Part shown: positions 1-22,342 of the stretch, piece after piece
Numbering within the stretch: the stretch's first letter is position 1
Layout of the letters: each line of letters begins with the position of its first letter
Source of the DNA: Micropterix aruncella
Lineage: Eukaryota > Arthropoda > Insecta > Lepidoptera > Micropterigidae
Reading direction: 5' to 3'
Assembly (NCBI GenBank): GCA_944548615.1
Contig: OX155971.1
Location: forward strand, 24,262,782-24,326,781
DNA length: 64,000 bases
The notes under the pieces: model-generated
Seen by the model: only the letters and a program-made list of their open reading frames with translations
The model's database searches: none
What the model was told of the DNA's origin: nothing
Translations under genes and position numbers: made by a program

Positions 1-160
1 ATACGCAGAAATGAGTGGTCGCATTAACATTACACTTGACATGACCAAATTAGGAGGCGAAAATGAGAGGCAGCACACATATATGACAATTCTAGAGCAT
101 TAACATCATTATCGATGAAATCAACCGGTTTTAAACAGAAAGTTCCTTAACGATTATTGT

Positions 161-767
161 AAGGAGCTCTCTAGACGATCGAGCATGCTTGACAAGCTTC
201 GCGTCGCGGGCAGAGAGGGGATCGTAAACCGTAAGAAATATGCAAATATTTTTTTGTTATATTTACCAAAAAATGGAAATTTAAATTGTCAACGTATATT
301 TTGAAATTTTCACAACAATAAATAATAATTAAATAATAATTTAGTGAATATAGTGTAATTCGGCGGTTGAGTAACTCGACCAGGACGTGTGGCTGAAGTG
401 GCGGGTATCGGGCTCAATACCTCCAATCATGATTAACAGTACAACCTTATGACATCAAGGAGACAGCTGGACCTGTCTGGATGAGGGAAACGGACAACCG
501 ATCCGGGTGGAGAGTGATTGGAGAGGCGTATGCCCAACGGTGGGCGAATGCGCGCTGATGATGAAGAAGAAGAAGATTTACCAAAATGGCTAATTTTGTA
601 GTTTATACCAGGGAGTCACGTTAATTAGACGTAATTGATTGATGAATGACGTGACTCCCATAAAACTACAAAATTATGCATTTTTCGTAAATATTTAAAA
701 TAATATTTGCATATTTCCTGCGGTTTACGATCCCCTCCCAGCATGCTTGATGGTATAGAGAGACCTT
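161..767. mobile_element. Palindromic MITE copy 1, split by a LINE
   Basis: The two halves are inverted copies of each other. The left end reads AAGGAGCTCTCTAGACGATC and then GATCGTAAACCGTAAGAAATATGC. The right end gives on the other strand AGGTCTCTCTA and then GATCGTAAACCGCAGGAAATATGC. A related copy lies at 23514-23822 without the central insert, which proves that 272-575 is a secondary insertion. The family resembles PIF/Harbinger-type MITEs because copy 2 is flanked by TTA. That class assignment is inference. Confidence 0.7.
272..575 (+). mobile_element. 5'-truncated LINE (RTE-like 3' end) with target duplication
   Basis: About 300 bp inserted into the palindromic MITE. It is flanked by a perfect 11-bp duplication, ATTTACCAAAA at 261-271 and 576-586. 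The 3' end contains the phrase GGAGAGGCGTATGCCCAACGGTGGGCG and ends in a short (GATGAAGAA)-type tail. This form is typical of lepidopteran RTE/BovB-like LINE tails, which end in GATGA-type microsatellites. No protein is encoded in this piece. Confidence 0.75.
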
Positions 768-2429
768 TAAGACTAATTGAATTAGCAAGATATAATTAAC
801 GCATTATAAATACGATAAAATAATAATCCACACGGTGTTTCCAAATATTAGGTAGGCAATAAATATTATGTAATGTAAAAATACTACAAATTACAAAATT
901 TAAAATCTCGAAAGCAAGATAACAAAATAAAAATAAAGAGAAATAAAAGTAGATACCCGGGACTTTAAGACAGAAAGAATATGAAGTCATCAAATTGTGT
1001 TTGTTTACGCGTTTCCAAGAGAGAGAAATAGGGAGAGAGAAGTTAATTTAACTTAAATGTATAAAAAACCCAAAGCCAGCTATGTCACGCTTGTATGTGA
1101 TGATAGTCCCATGCCGCTCAACTAAGTAATAACTTGTTCCAGGGCAAGAATTTTAAACATATGCAGTACATGTTTGTGCAGTGTAGTACATATTTGTTTA
1201 AAAGCAGAAAAACTAATACACAAAAAGTTTTCCAAATAAAAATACTAAATTGTGTAATCAGAATATCACATACAAATGAAAGTTGTAAAATATTTAATAA
1301 TTTAAACTAGTCATAAAAAAAAAATTATGAATTTGAAATTGATAGCTTGAATGTGAGGATATTCAAGACAATTTCACAATGTGATTTTGTCCGACCGAGT
1401 TACCTCTGTACCAAATTTTAAGTCTATTGTTCAAATATTTCGAGATTTAGATGTTACTAGTGCGCCCACTAGTGGACAGATTCCAACCACGAGTATTATT
1501 TACAGTAGAGGTACTTTTTAACTCTTGCCATGACCAAATGATGCCTACAATACGAATTTCAGCTTAATCAGATTAAGCATTTGGGCGCTATTGTGAAGGA
1601 ATACACACAGAAATATTCGTCTTTGATTTCAGTTCCATGTTCTTGGAAAAATAAACATTTATGGGAATATTGAAATGCATGGGAATGAAAAAATAGTTTT
1701 AAAATCACATAATTACTGAGTTTTTGTCTAAGTATTTATTTTGTATTTTAGGATCGTAGAGTTCATGCTGGCATTTTTTTAGTATATTATATTTCTCCCA
1801 TCGTTTGATATAAATTTTTATGTTAATTATTATATATTTTGTTCTAAACATTTGAAATAATTGCAAAGTTTACAATATTGAAGTTCCACTATTTTTTTAA
1901 GGAATCTGTGCTGTAAAATATACTGCATGTTAATAAAAATGAACGTCATACATATATTACATGCATGTATAATACGTCATACATTACATGCATGTATAAT
2001 ATTTTATGGTTATTCAAGTATTCCTATTTGATTAATCTTTAGAATCTATTTTGAGACGTGAGGTCACGCTGACGCCAAGTATGACACCAAGTAACCCTAA
2101 AGTGTACGCGGCTAAGCAGCAAACAGATGAAGATATACGACTTAATTGCGAATTCGGAGTATGCCAGGAGTGTGGTGACGCTAAGAGCCCGTTACAGTAT
2201 TTTGAAGAAAATTAATTCTCCGAGGACCAAATAAATCTACGTCTCCAATGAAAAAATGTATAGCCTTTACCAGTATTAAATAAGTAATCATACAAAGAAT
2301 CAGCCCGCTCTTACTTTTACGGTATTTAGGAATCGGTTTTCTGATACGGTTTAGCTGTATTCGGTAAAAACAATCCATGCGTTCACATTATACGGTTTGT
2401 TAATCAGTTTTTCGGAACGTTTCGTAAAA
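768..2429. other. No gene seen; AT-rich DNA
   Basis: Only short chance reading frames are present. A roughly 27-bp direct duplication carrying ACATGCATGTATAATA lies near 1957-2003. I see no RNA gene or recognisable element. Confidence 0.6.
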
Positions 2430-2447
2430 GATCAAATCAAATCAAAT
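2430..2447. repeat. Short (ATCAA)n tract, probable LINE tail relic
   Basis: The sequence runs AGATCAAATCAAATCAAAT. The same pentamer tract occurs at 43584-43605. Such (GATTT)n tails mark 3' ends of minus-strand LINEs in Lepidoptera. Nothing else of a LINE is visible here. Confidence 0.35.
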
Positions 2448-2483
2448 AATTGTATTCACTTAAATATATTTATTTACATTGTA

Positions 2484-3333
2484 CCGTCGAATCGCCTTAG
2501 TTGAGAGGGTATCCTTACTTGAGACAAAACTTCGATTAAATTTTGATTTACTTTTTTCCACTTTTCAAAAATCTGCCATCCCCACTGTTACTGTCATCGG
2601 AACCTTCAAGCGTGTAAGTTGCTTGTGCTCATATTTTTTTCTTTTTCTTTAAAACATTTTTGTTTATATCAGATTACGAAGTCGCGGCACGAAAGTAAGC
2701 TTTGTTTTTATCGAAACAAACTTCGAAATATATCGTGATGTGGAAGAAGAGACATATTTAGTTAGTGTATTACTAGATAAAAACCATATCAACAATATTT
2801 GCATTAATACAGTAATAAAAATATATTATTTTTTAAAGTTTTGGTTTTTTTAGTGGTAATATTAACTTTTTCAGGTTTTCAAGGTAGATTTTAGGTTCTT
2901 TAAAGTATATTTTGTAAGAATTGAGAAGATTAACATGCATGTCAATGATTCAGCACCACAAATTAACATTAATAAACGATTTCATTTCAATATTTCGGTG
3001 TTTTTTTTTTCTTTGTATTTTATTCATAACAATTCTTTATAAGTTTAACAATGTCTCAAGGTAAAACATAAGGATCTAACATAAGGATCTAACATGATTG
3101 TTTCGTGTATTTTTCATGCCTGTCTCAACTATGGCAACTATGGCAGCTAACATGAGACAGTAGGTTTTTTTTTTGTGTGTAAAAATTTAATTTAATATTA
3201 TATTTCCGTGTTATAGTCAACTTATAGACTTTCACCTGAAAATTGGTTAAAAGTTTGTGGGCATAATTAAATCCATTGTAAATTTATTTTTTGTTTAAAT
3301 TAAAAATCTGTCTCAAGCAAGGCGACTCGACGG
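2484..3333. mobile_element. 850-bp TA-flanked inverted-repeat element (mariner-like MITE)
   Basis: The left end, CCGTCGAATCGCCTTAGTTG, is matched by the inverse of the right end, CCGTCGAGTCGCCTTGCTTG. Both ends are bounded by the dinucleotide TA (2482-2483 and 3334-3335), as expected for Tc1/mariner-type target duplication. The interior has no coding frame but repeats the motif GTCTCA/TGAGAC several times (about 2519, 3052, 3121, 3153 and 3310). These could be transposase-binding sites left in a non-autonomous copy. Confidence 0.7.
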
Positions 3334-3335
3334 TA

Positions 3336-4454
3336 TTATTTGCAGAATATGCCTTTTTCGACTTTCTCATATTTATTCATAATTATCTAATTGTTTTACA
3401 AACTGTGACTTCAATATTCTGTATACGAAATTTCAATGCGATCATTGTACAGTTATTCTTTTTGTGATTTCTATAGTAGTTCCATAGTTATAGTACTTAT
3501 TGTCAAGCGCGGCGATATTACAAGAAATTCTGCCATGAAATTATGCCGCTACTCGAAGGGTTAAGGTCAAATGGTTTTTGTATAGAAACTCAAATATATT
3601 TCGTTTACTGACAAAATATATATTTTCAAACACAAATCCTTGCTAATACATAATTTTTCAAGTTAGTAAATTTTAAAAATGGAATTACCAAAATTTTCTA
3701 AAAGTTGATATTGATTATTATGCCACGTCGCACTTCATATAGAATAGCGTCCTTTAAACCAAACAGAAAAAACTCAGGGTTAGCATTCGTATAGTCAGAG
3801 GCATTTGATTTGAATTTTCACCACGACTTGATATATAAGATGAGCGCCCTATCCAAATATTGTAGGCTTGTGACGTCACGAGTCGAAAGGCGGATTACAC
3901 CGCTCGATTGAGAGCCTTCGAGTAGTACTTCGCCGTACGCGGATGGCGAAGCTAACTGCGAAAAGACGACGAAAGGAAAGTAAGGAGAGGCAAATGGCGC
4001 GGCTGTTTGCCAGGTCGAGCAGCCGCGCGTTAGGAGAGCAAACACCGGACCAACTTATATTTACGTAGTGTTACTTCCGACTAGGTTAATAAACTTTTAA
4101 AACCCACCTGAGATGAAACAGCGATTGCCTTTACCCGTAACTAGTGATGCTGAAGTAACCTGAAGTACAGCTAAAAGTAAATTTTCCTGAGAGCGTAATG
4201 GAAGGCCACGGGATGAAAGCGGGAGAAGAGTTTATGCAAATAAGAAGGTATGTTTGAATGAAGTACACGATTGAGTAGGGTGAGTATGTGAAAATCCCGA
4301 ATCGTCTAATGGGGAGCCACTACATTTGCCTACAATAGGTCGATTAGTGATCAAACTTGTTCAGGTAATAAACAAATCGAATACACCTAAATCAATTCAT
4401 CAAGTGCATGTGAACCGGGACTTAACATGCGCAAAACACGCTAAATATTAACTA
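3336..4454. other. No gene seen; includes a GC-richer patch
   Basis: Around 3860-4060 base composition rises and CpG is frequent. The only frames are short and show no recognisable protein. I cannot assign this stretch. Confidence 0.5.
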
Positions 4455-4973
4455 CTAACTGACCCGGCGAACTTCGTACCGCCTAACGGTCAGTGAATGT
4501 CGTGTTACAGATTAGCTGAAATACAATGAATACAAAATAAATATTATGTTCACTATTTTATTAAGATAAAAACACAAAAAGAAATATAAAAGTACAAAAA
4601 TTAGGTATATCAAACGCGTGTCAGCATGACATGATTGAATTAAACTATGTAATAATTTTGGTCCGAATATTGTGGATATATTTTGTCGATTCGAAACTTT
4701 TATTTAAATACTTTCTTTAATTTGAGGGGAGAGTTTACCGTATCGACGGGATGTACATTAAATATTTGACAGTTACGAAACCTATGAACAATTTGTTTGG
4801 GAAAATGTTTTTTCTTTTATTTTATTTTTTCGATAATTTTCTAATGTTTTTATTGGTTATTCTGCTATTCGGGACGGAGACAAATACAGCAAATCAAAAA
4901 CCATGGAAATCGGTCCAGCCGTTCTCGATCTATAAGTGTTCGAACAAACCCGACTTTGTTTTATATATATCGA
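4455..4973 (-). mobile_element. Short non-autonomous Helitron
   Basis: Read on the minus strand, the element begins TCGATATATATAAAAC and ends in a small hairpin (GGCG...CGCC) followed by GGGTCAGTTAG. That is one base from the canonical CTRR terminus and matches the CTAGCTGACCCGGC end of the larger Helitron at 10338. The 5' subterminal phrase, seen on the plus strand as ATCGGTCCAGCCGTTCTCGA, is a common lepidopteran Helitron sequence. No proteins are encoded. Confidence 0.65.
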
Positions 4974-5227
4974 CTTTATTTTAACATGTTTAATTTTAAA
5001 GTTTAGTTGTTAATTTTTTACTTTTTTTGTGTGCACAGGTAAAATATTTCCTGGTACACCTGCCTTAGTACAGGCCAGGGCCTAGTTAGGCGGTGTTGAC
5101 GCAGTGACCAAGATACTGCAGTGTGCTCTATTTTTCGCTACTGGTCCAAACACATTTTTTTTTGTAATGCTGCAGTAAATTATATTTTGTGCTTTACCTT
5201 TAATAAATAAATAAATAAATAAATAAA

Positions 5228-5346
<119 letters not shown>

Positions 5347-5362
5347 CCGTAGCAATTAACAT

Positions 5363-5660
5363 AGTCGTATGTGAAAAATCGCTACTTTAGGATATGGCCG
5401 TTCAAAGTTTCAAATAGTATAAAATGAACAATAGCTATTGTACCTTAACCAAATTTGGTATGACATATTACAATATTAATTAGCTTACCTAGTAGTATAT
5501 GCAAGTTTATCAAAAATGTATCGGAAATATGAGAAACTGCACATGCAACATTGTTAACCGATAAATTATCCAACTATTTTGTAGGAAATGGCAGATCCGA
5601 CATTATTAATTGAACTACAATTTCTGAATTTGGTCGGATATGGCACAACCCGCAGTATTA
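5363..5660. promoter_or_regulatory. Left subterminal motif cluster
   Basis: Contains GGATATGGC (about 5391), GATCCGACA (about 5595) and GTCGGATATGGC (about 5633). These are related in sequence to the inner part of the TIR (GTCGGAT). By analogy with other transposons they may be transposase-binding sites; this is inference. Confidence 0.45.
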
Positions 5661-6539
5661 CCTGGACTTTGAAATCTCATTTATGTTGGATGTACCACTG
5701 AATGTCTGCAACTAAATTATAACAATAAAAATAACAGTCTTAGTAAGTTACATTTGAGACCAGCCTCATTTTACTTAACATAATTTCGAAGTATCGTTAC
5801 TTTGAATTCAGTTCTGACGTTCCAAGTATGGTGAAAATGAAAGAGTACATAGAAGAAAGATAAACATTAGAAATCATCTGCTCCTTCCTGGTACTCTAAT
5901 CACTAATGTACATCGAGAAGTTGTCCATACAGGAAAAGAAGATGCAAGACCTGAAAAATCTATCCCGGTACATGCCCGACCAGTACCTAACTTTCTAGCC
6001 AGAAATTTTTGCTTGGCCTACATTATAATTGAGAGAGTAGAGATGGAACAATGTTTTGATTTTAGAAATACATGTGTTTGAATTGAAATATTGGTTTTAT
6101 TATTAGTGTAATCAACATTATTAGCTACATCTACACACGTTTTTTTTTTTAATTCAGAAAGGGCACATTTTTTTAAACTGATTATCAATTATCATTTTAT
6201 TGTGTTTGTTTTATTATTCAATAAAATAAATTAATGATGAGCTTCATGAATTTTTGCAGCATTGTAGGATATAATCAGTTTTTTGGCTCTCCTGTAAAGT
6301 TTAAAAAAGCAAAAATTGCCCTTTCTGCATTTAGCGGTTCAGTTTTACCTTAATATAATTATTACCGTTAATAAAGCACTGTTATAAAATTAGATTGAAC
6401 CTAATCAGTTTTAACTTAATCGTCTTCTGAATCATTTTCTTCACGAGTAGAAGCGTTGGTGTGAGGTAGGTTTAAATAAAAGTCATGGTAGCGCTCAGGA
6501 ACGAACTGTAATATCCTTATATTTTTCTTTACTGATGGG

Positions 6540-9399
6540 CTAAGGTCCTTCATACGCCTGATTCAGTTCAAGATTATTTTCCAGCCTTTTCTTGTTTCGG
6601 GTGCCAGATCGCAACACAACGATTGTCTTTGGTTCTTCATCAAAATCGTACTTATACTCTATTCTATCGTTCTGTTCTGCACTTATTTTCACCTCTATTA
6701 TGGATTTCCAAGACACCTTCTCGTTTCTGGTATTCTTTGTCCAATTCTTGTTTACTAGCAAGGCTTTAAAATCGAAAATGTCTTCTTGTCTTATTTCTTT
6801 CACTACGTAAGGATCACCTTCAGACTTAGCCCAACGGACTAAGCAATACCATTCTTCTGGAACCCAAATCGTTTTGTATTTGCTATACCGTTCTACTGTC
6901 GCGTGCACACTGTCTCCCTCGTTTTGTGTATGACCTTTTTCTAGAAAACGATGGGTGACAGTTACTCCGAGCTTTTTTGCTACGAACATGTAGAGCGAAA
7001 ACACGATCCGGTTCCTATTTTGGCCTGCGCAGTTATCAGACCAAAAACGAAATTCCTTGACGCCTCGTTCAGCATGGAATTTGATGAAGTTGAGTAGACA
7101 ACTAGATACTTCGATAGAGCCGCGCCGAGCGATTGCTTCATGCCATAGGTAGCAGGTGCCTATCTTGGATACTAAATCATAGACCGTGAAATTTAATGTA
7201 GCGAACCGCCTCTTGTAGTAGAGTACGCTGATTTCTCCGTAAGGGGTCACTAAAACTTTCTGAAAATCAAAGGTAGCAGTGGCCAAGTCATCTTTGTGGA
7301 CTTCAGCCTCTTGCTTGTCGGATTTCTTTAAATCTCGTGCCCTTTTTTTGCGATGTTGGTGTAAATCAAACGCAGCTTTCTCTTCGTCTGTTGCAGTCGA
7401 TATTTTGTTCTCAAACACGTGGCAGACATCACATTTATCTTTTTTAGGTCTGTGAAGTGCCAGGTTGAAGTTGGCATTAACTACTTCTCTATACTGCCTT
7501 TTCGTAGTTGCTTTTGAGGAATATTTAATTTTGTTAGCATCGAACCATTCGCAGTACAGTTTATACATCCGAGATATGCTCTCAACGCCTTCAAGGTAGA
7601 GCTTGCTTGAATTCTTACGAACGTAATGAGCCTCAACTACTGGAAAACATCTTACGTGATCGCAAACACTTTTGACCATGTCATCATTATAAATGCGTCT
7701 TTCATGTTCATAACGACCCCTTTTGTCATCTTCTATCACCGTGTTCCCATCAAACTTCTTCCAGGCCGTGCTCACCACGCGTTCACTTAGAGCTATAGTG
7801 TTGAGGAACATTGTCTTGCATACCTTCACTGGTTTCTTCTCTGCATCCGGCAAAAAGTATTGATAAGTATTCTGTCTGTCGTGCTTCGTAACTTCCGTTG
7901 TTTGGCGTCGCTTGATACTCTTCTTTGTGTTTTTAATAACAAATTCCCAGTGTTTTTTCTTCTCACCTAAAAGCCAAAAATATTTAAAGACTCGCTTTCG
8001 ATCTTCATGAGAATTTTTTTTGGTACACTTCAATCGGCACTTATCGTTACAAGGATCCTTTAATTCTTTACTTTCGACAACCCTCCCCTTTTTGTTCACG
8101 AATTCTTCGCCGCTGTTTTTCTTCAGTTTTCTTTGGACCACAAGCCACCTTTCTCTATGCGCAAGGCGCTTCTTTCCCTTATCAGTCTTAAAGGCTTTTT
8201 TTCTGGAACTGGTTGTAGAAGATGGCGTATGAACATGAGTTACAGAAGAGTTCTCGGATGGTATACCCATGTTTTCATAAACCTCGTGGGTGGGAAGCGC
8301 GTGATTCATAGAAGAGATCTGGGACTGTGTTCCTATGTTTACACATCCACCATCGCTAGGAAGCCAAGAAAAGGGACTCGGGGACGGCATCGGTGTTATT
8401 ACTGTGTAATCAAATTGTGTGAAATCTACGTCTTCATTGGTTTCCAAAACTTTTGGCGAGTTGCAAGTTGTTGCTAAGCTGCCAAGAGCAGAAACGCTTG
8501 GAGTTGGTGTCTTTGGTTGAGTTACTGGATTCACGTGGATGGGATTCACTATATCAGGAAAGTCTCCCACGAGGCTCTTGGCACTGTCATCAGAAATGTC
8601 TCCAATGAGATATTTCAGTTGCACAATCTCGTCTTCAAAGCCAGCAGGAAGAGGCGACGGTTCTCCTAAAATAAATGATACTATGTGAGCAAACAAAGCA
8701 AGCAAGCCAAACCAAGTAAATGCAGTTAGAAAGATAACTTATTGAAAAAAAACTAATTGATTCCTCTTTTATATCACATAAGACAAAAATAAAACTTTCA
8801 ACAAACAACAATGTCATTCATACTATATCCAATAGTAGCTTGTTCATTAAGCGAACAATAATGTCGATGTTGTACACATCCGACACCAAGAAATGAGAAA
8901 TAAACAGTTAACAAAGTCAGTAATGCCATATCCGACAAAATACAATCAAACTAACAGCAGTCAATAATGTAGGAAGTGGTACATCCTACAATATTAGGTA
9001 TCAAATGAACATGCAATAAAGTCTGTAGTACCATATCCGACAAAACAAAACTATCTCCGATCAAGCAATAATGTAGTATGTGACACATCCGACACAGTAA
9101 ACGAAATAGAAAGCCATTAACATTGATGTATCTGCCATTTACGACATTATTGTCCGTTCTGAGTAGTTTTCAACATTTCTTTAAAAATATGAATTCAATA
9201 ATACGCTAATAATAATCAATAATTAATTATGTTTAGGCTAGGTATTATGAAATGATAAAATAAATATTTCTTACTTACTTTGTCTCTTTTTTCTCAGATA
9301 AGTTTCCACGTCATAAGTGTCCGTTAATTCAAAATTTGGATCGTTTTGTGGCGGAATTGGTGGATTCAATAATTCTAATATCCGTCTTAACCTCGACAT
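6540..9399 (-). CDS. Transposase-like protein, DUF7869-type, two exons
   Basis: This is the probable transposase of the surrounding TIR element. I propose two exons. Exon 1 (9399-9279) starts at an ATG reading MSRLRRILELL and ends at a GTAAGT donor. Exon 2 (8665-6540) follows an acceptor TTTATTTTAG. The phases match (1 nt plus 2 nt), giving about 748 residues. Reading exon 2 alone from the ATG at 8705 would translate intron sequence. Visible features are a Ser/Thr/Pro-rich N-terminal third, a Cys cluster CNDKCRLKC (about residue 246), a CDVC pair (about 452), then an RNase-H-like core with FDFQKV (Asp about 507), SDNCAGQN (Asp about 584) and EKGHTQNEGDSVHATVER (about 615-632). The last motif is shared with uncharacterised DUF7869 proteins of insects. 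The frame has no internal stop. The catalytic role is inferred from these acidic residues and from the TIRs. Confidence 0.8.
8820..9140. promoter_or_regulatory. Right subterminal array of ATCCGACA motifs, inside the intron
   Basis: Within the intron of the transposase gene the motif (CATATCCGACA or ACATCCGACA) recurs near 8876, 8928, 9042 and 9088, with variants near 8826, 8981 and 9137. A further copy lies in the TIR itself (9721). The spacing is roughly 50-110 bp. The orientation on this side is mostly opposite to that on the left side. Confidence 0.6.
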
Positions 9400-9744
9400 A
9401 ACGGAAACATTGAATTTGTAATAAAATTGGCGAAAAATTTATACGTTGAAAAATAAAACGGACGCGTGCGCTCCTCCCTATAACTTTGTCGGAACTGGCA
9501 CATCCGCGCCACCCGCTCGCGAATGTTCCCTTCCCGCGCCCCGCAGATAACGTCTCAATGCACTATACGACAATATTAACCGTGCGCACTGAACACATAC
9601 AACTTTTTCCACTTGGAAAAACAAAGATGGTTGATTTAAGGAATTTAATAATTTGCGGGGGCATTCATAATCTTATTCTAAGACTTTTAATGCAATAAAA
9701 TGAAAATCGCAAAAATGTATATCCGACAATGTTAATTGCTACGG

Positions 9745-10338
<594 letters not shown>

Positions 10339-10591
10339 TAGCTGACCCGGCAAACGTTGTTTTGCCATATAAATAATTTTTAAGTAATTTCTAGTGTAGA
10401 CAAAAAATAGCTTACTTATTGTAAGTGTGTAAGAATGTGGTATATGCGTGAAATAGGCATGGAGCACTGTGAACGATGAGGGAATATAAAAATAACAAAA
10501 GGCAAACATTATTTTTAAGTTATTATAATTTATTCCTAAAAATTATATATCATTAATTAATCAATTACGACAGTAACACTAACAAACAATA

Positions 10592-12242
10592 TCAATCTCT
10601 TAATGCTATAGCGTGAACAATATTTTTTGTTAGTCCATCTTTAGCTAACACAAACAAACTGGATGGTTTACCCACTCGAGAGCATGCCACGTATAATTGT
10701 CCGTGTGAAAAACATGCTGTTCTCAAATCTAAGCCACAAATAGACATCGTTTGACCTTGGTATTTGTTGATTGTCATTGCAAATGCCAATCTAATCGGAA
10801 ACTGAATACGTTTGAATTGAATTGGCACATCTGTAGGTATAATAGGAATCCGTGGTATTAATATATTTTCACCTCGGAACTTGCCATTTAAAATGCTGGC
10901 TTCGATCACGTTTTTCATTAATTTTTGAATGACTAATCGCGTACCGTTGCACAGCCGGGGCGGGTTCAAATTACGAAGCAAGATAATCGCAGATCCAACC
11001 TTTAATTGTAAATTATGCGGTGGGATGCCTGACAAATCCAGTGAGTTCAAAAACTCTGTGGGAAAATTTACTGCTTCGTTGTCGTCGCAAACTGTATCAA
11101 TAGATTTATATGATACCAAGTTCCCTGGCAACAACATTTGTATCTTCAGATTTAAATTGTCAACGTCTACATTTTTTGCCGCTAAAATTGCTCTTTCTGC
11201 AAGCCACTCATGATTTATGTACTGTGTGTGTACATCGGGAAATATTTGTTCAATGAGAGTATCTTGCGAATCAGCGATTGTGCAGAAATCGGTCGGTAAT
11301 TTTACGTATCCAGTTTCATCTATAGCAACTTTTCCATCACCGATATCTAAGAGTTGTTTTGAAAATGTTACAGTGGATGGATCTTGAAGCATTTGAACGC
11401 GCATATTTACTTTCAGCTGTACTTTTTCAACATTACGCCACAATGGAGATGATTTTAAGCAAGCGTTGATCTCATCAGCGTATGTTGAACGTGGAATGAC
11501 TGGAAGTGTTTGCCTGAAATCACCTGAAAGGACCAACAGAGTTCCGCCAAATAGTTTGTCGTTGTTTTTAATATCTTTCAATGTACTGTTCAACGCCTCA
11601 AGCGAATGTTTGTGTGCCATAGTACATTCATCCCAGATGATAATTTTACACTGTTTTAGCACGGTGGCCATGGACGATTGTTTCTTAATGTTGCATACTG
11701 CGTCAGGGTTATTCTGAATATTTAGTGGCAGCATACTGAATGAGCTGTTCTGCCTCCATCCAATTAAGTTGCTGCAATGCCCGATGATGCAACGGCCAAT
11801 GCGATGCCATTATTTGATCGTATTTCAGCAAGAATTAGCGAAATAACGAATGTTTTGCCAGGTCCACCCGGTGCATCCAAAAAGAAGAACCCACCTTGTC
11901 CAGCTGAAACTGCGAGCATAATGCGATCATAAATGGTTCTTTGTTCCTCATTCATTAGTGGGACATTGCGGGCAACAATCGCTGCCATTTCTACAGTGCT
12001 GTACTGCAGTTCACGATTCATTTCAGTATTCATTAAATCAGATGCAGTTCGATTTGGCGTACTTCATTGCGTTCAGCTCGTGTATCTTCTGACTCTTCTT
12101 GACGCAATTGCGCCATTCTGACACGTGCATCAGTATTTTGTTGCTGGATTTGTTCTTCGGTTCTTTCGGATCTTCTATTTCCCAAGCTTCGAGATTTACT
12201 TGTATTACGGCTCAAATCAGTCCCTTTGCGTTTTCTTGGCAT
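10592..12242 (-). pseudogene. Helitron protein: N-terminus and Pif1-like helicase, Rep domain lost
   Basis: The product would be the RepHel protein of Helitrons. The N-terminal piece (12242-12033) begins MPRKRKGTDLSRNTSKSRS, the usual lepidopteran Helitron start. It is followed at once by helicase sequence: Walker A as GGPGKT (about 11870), FFFLDAPGG, then IIWDECTM (Walker B-like), GDFRQTLPVIPRS, and the C-terminal motifs INKYQGQT and YVACSRVGKPS near 10700. The HUH replication-initiator domain normally between these parts is absent, as is most of the ~1,400-residue protein. The 12033-11764 helicase piece ends at a stop and is out of register with the 11734-10592 piece, so the helicase is also broken. 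The element is therefore non-autonomous. Confidence 0.85.
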
Positions 12243-12317
12243 TGCTCACTGTACAAAACACACATAAATAGAATTAATGAAATTACTTAATGATGAAAAA
12301 TGTTAAAGGTATAATTA

Positions 12318-12684
12318 GGGCCAGGATTTTTGCCGCAGTTTTGAAATGATTAGTTTGAATTTATGAAATTATACCAAAAATATAAATTTTATGAAAAAAA
12401 ATTTCAGACAAAAGTTGTAAAAAATTAAATTTCACGAAAAAAATTGTCTCTTATAATTTTCTCATACAACCAATATTTCCATCGATATTTCAAAATAAAG
12501 ATTCATAATGATTGATTCAAATTTTTGGAAACTATGAAAATCTTAATTGTTAAATTACATTTTTTTAATAAAATAAAATTAAAATTACATTTTTATAAGA
12601 TCAAATATATTTGCCGTAATGTCAAAAACTTAAGAGCATTAATTGTAAAATGTTAAAATGAAATCACGGCAAAAATCTTGGCCC
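12318..12684. mobile_element. 367-bp TA-flanked MITE inside the Helitron
   Basis: The inverted ends GGGCCAGGATTTTTGCCG and, inverted, GGGCCAAGATTTTTGCCG are each bordered by TA (12316-12317 and 12685-12686). The interior is AT-rich and non-coding. It lies upstream of the Helitron coding remnant. It probably is a Tc1/mariner-derived MITE. Confidence 0.65.
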
Positions 12685-13564
12685 TAGTTATAATGTATTT
12701 AATATTTGGTTGTACACACATTCATTTACATATTCATGTAAACATTAGACTGTTTTACAAAAGCGAAAATTTTTATTTTTCATAATCATATCGAAAATAT
12801 ATGGTTAGAAATGGTAAAAAAAAATTAATACTAAAAAAAGTTTGCCCAATTTTAATAAAAATTAAATTCCACCGAATCTTTTTTGACCGTTTCCAACAAC
12901 ATTTTCGATATAAATAAAAAAAAGTATACTTACAACACAAAAGCCGTTGTTGGTGGAAGCTCGTGCCACGTGTTGAGTACTTTTGAGGTTATGAAAATCA
13001 CTTGATTAACTAATCGTGCAAAATACACTCTAAATTGATAATTTTATTATTATTAATAAAATAGGAATGATTAATAGTTAATATGAGAGTTACACTGAGA
13101 TAGCAAAATAATAATTGTCAACGTTACTACTACACTTGATGCATAAAACAATAATGATGGCCGACAACTGTGTACTGTTTACTGGGTCAGAAGTGACACC
13201 TGTAGACAACTGGCGGGGATAACTAATTAAATGACGATTGATCAGTTATCGACCGGGGATGAAAAATGATTAAATTACTAAAATGGCTATTAAAAAATAG
13301 GGGTTGGTGATAAAAGGGTAAAAATTTAGGGTTGTATGTATTTTTTAATGCGACATAATAAAAAAAATAAAGAAATTTAAAAAATGTCTAAAAATTAAAG
13401 AAAAATGTTAAGGGTGGACAACCCTTATCACTAAGGGGTATAAAAAATAGATGTTGGCCGATTCTCAGACCTACTCAATATGCTCACAAAATTTCATGAG
13501 AATCGGTCAAGCCGTTTCGGAGGAGTACGGGAACGAACATTGTGACACGAGAATTTTATATATA

Positions 13565-22170
<8,606 letters not shown>

Positions 22171-22342
22171 GGTATAGCTTGCGACTTGTGATAAAATATT
22201 GCGACTTGTGATAAAAATTTGAGACAAAATGAAATTGTTTTTTTTTTTCAATTTTTTATAAAAAGTAAAAAAAATAATTAACATTTTTTTTTTGAATTTG
22301 TAAAATACATATCTTTTAAATAGATAAAATGCACTGCCTACG

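Noticed and set aside
3818..4045. A 75-residue minus-strand gene in a GC-rich patch
   Set aside because: No motif, signal or conservation evidence; likely chance.
8635..8817. Exon 2 start of the transposase gene at the ATG at 8705, and the small frame above it
   Set aside because: A good acceptor at 8666-8667 and a phase-matched exon 1 at 9399-9279 explain the region as intron.
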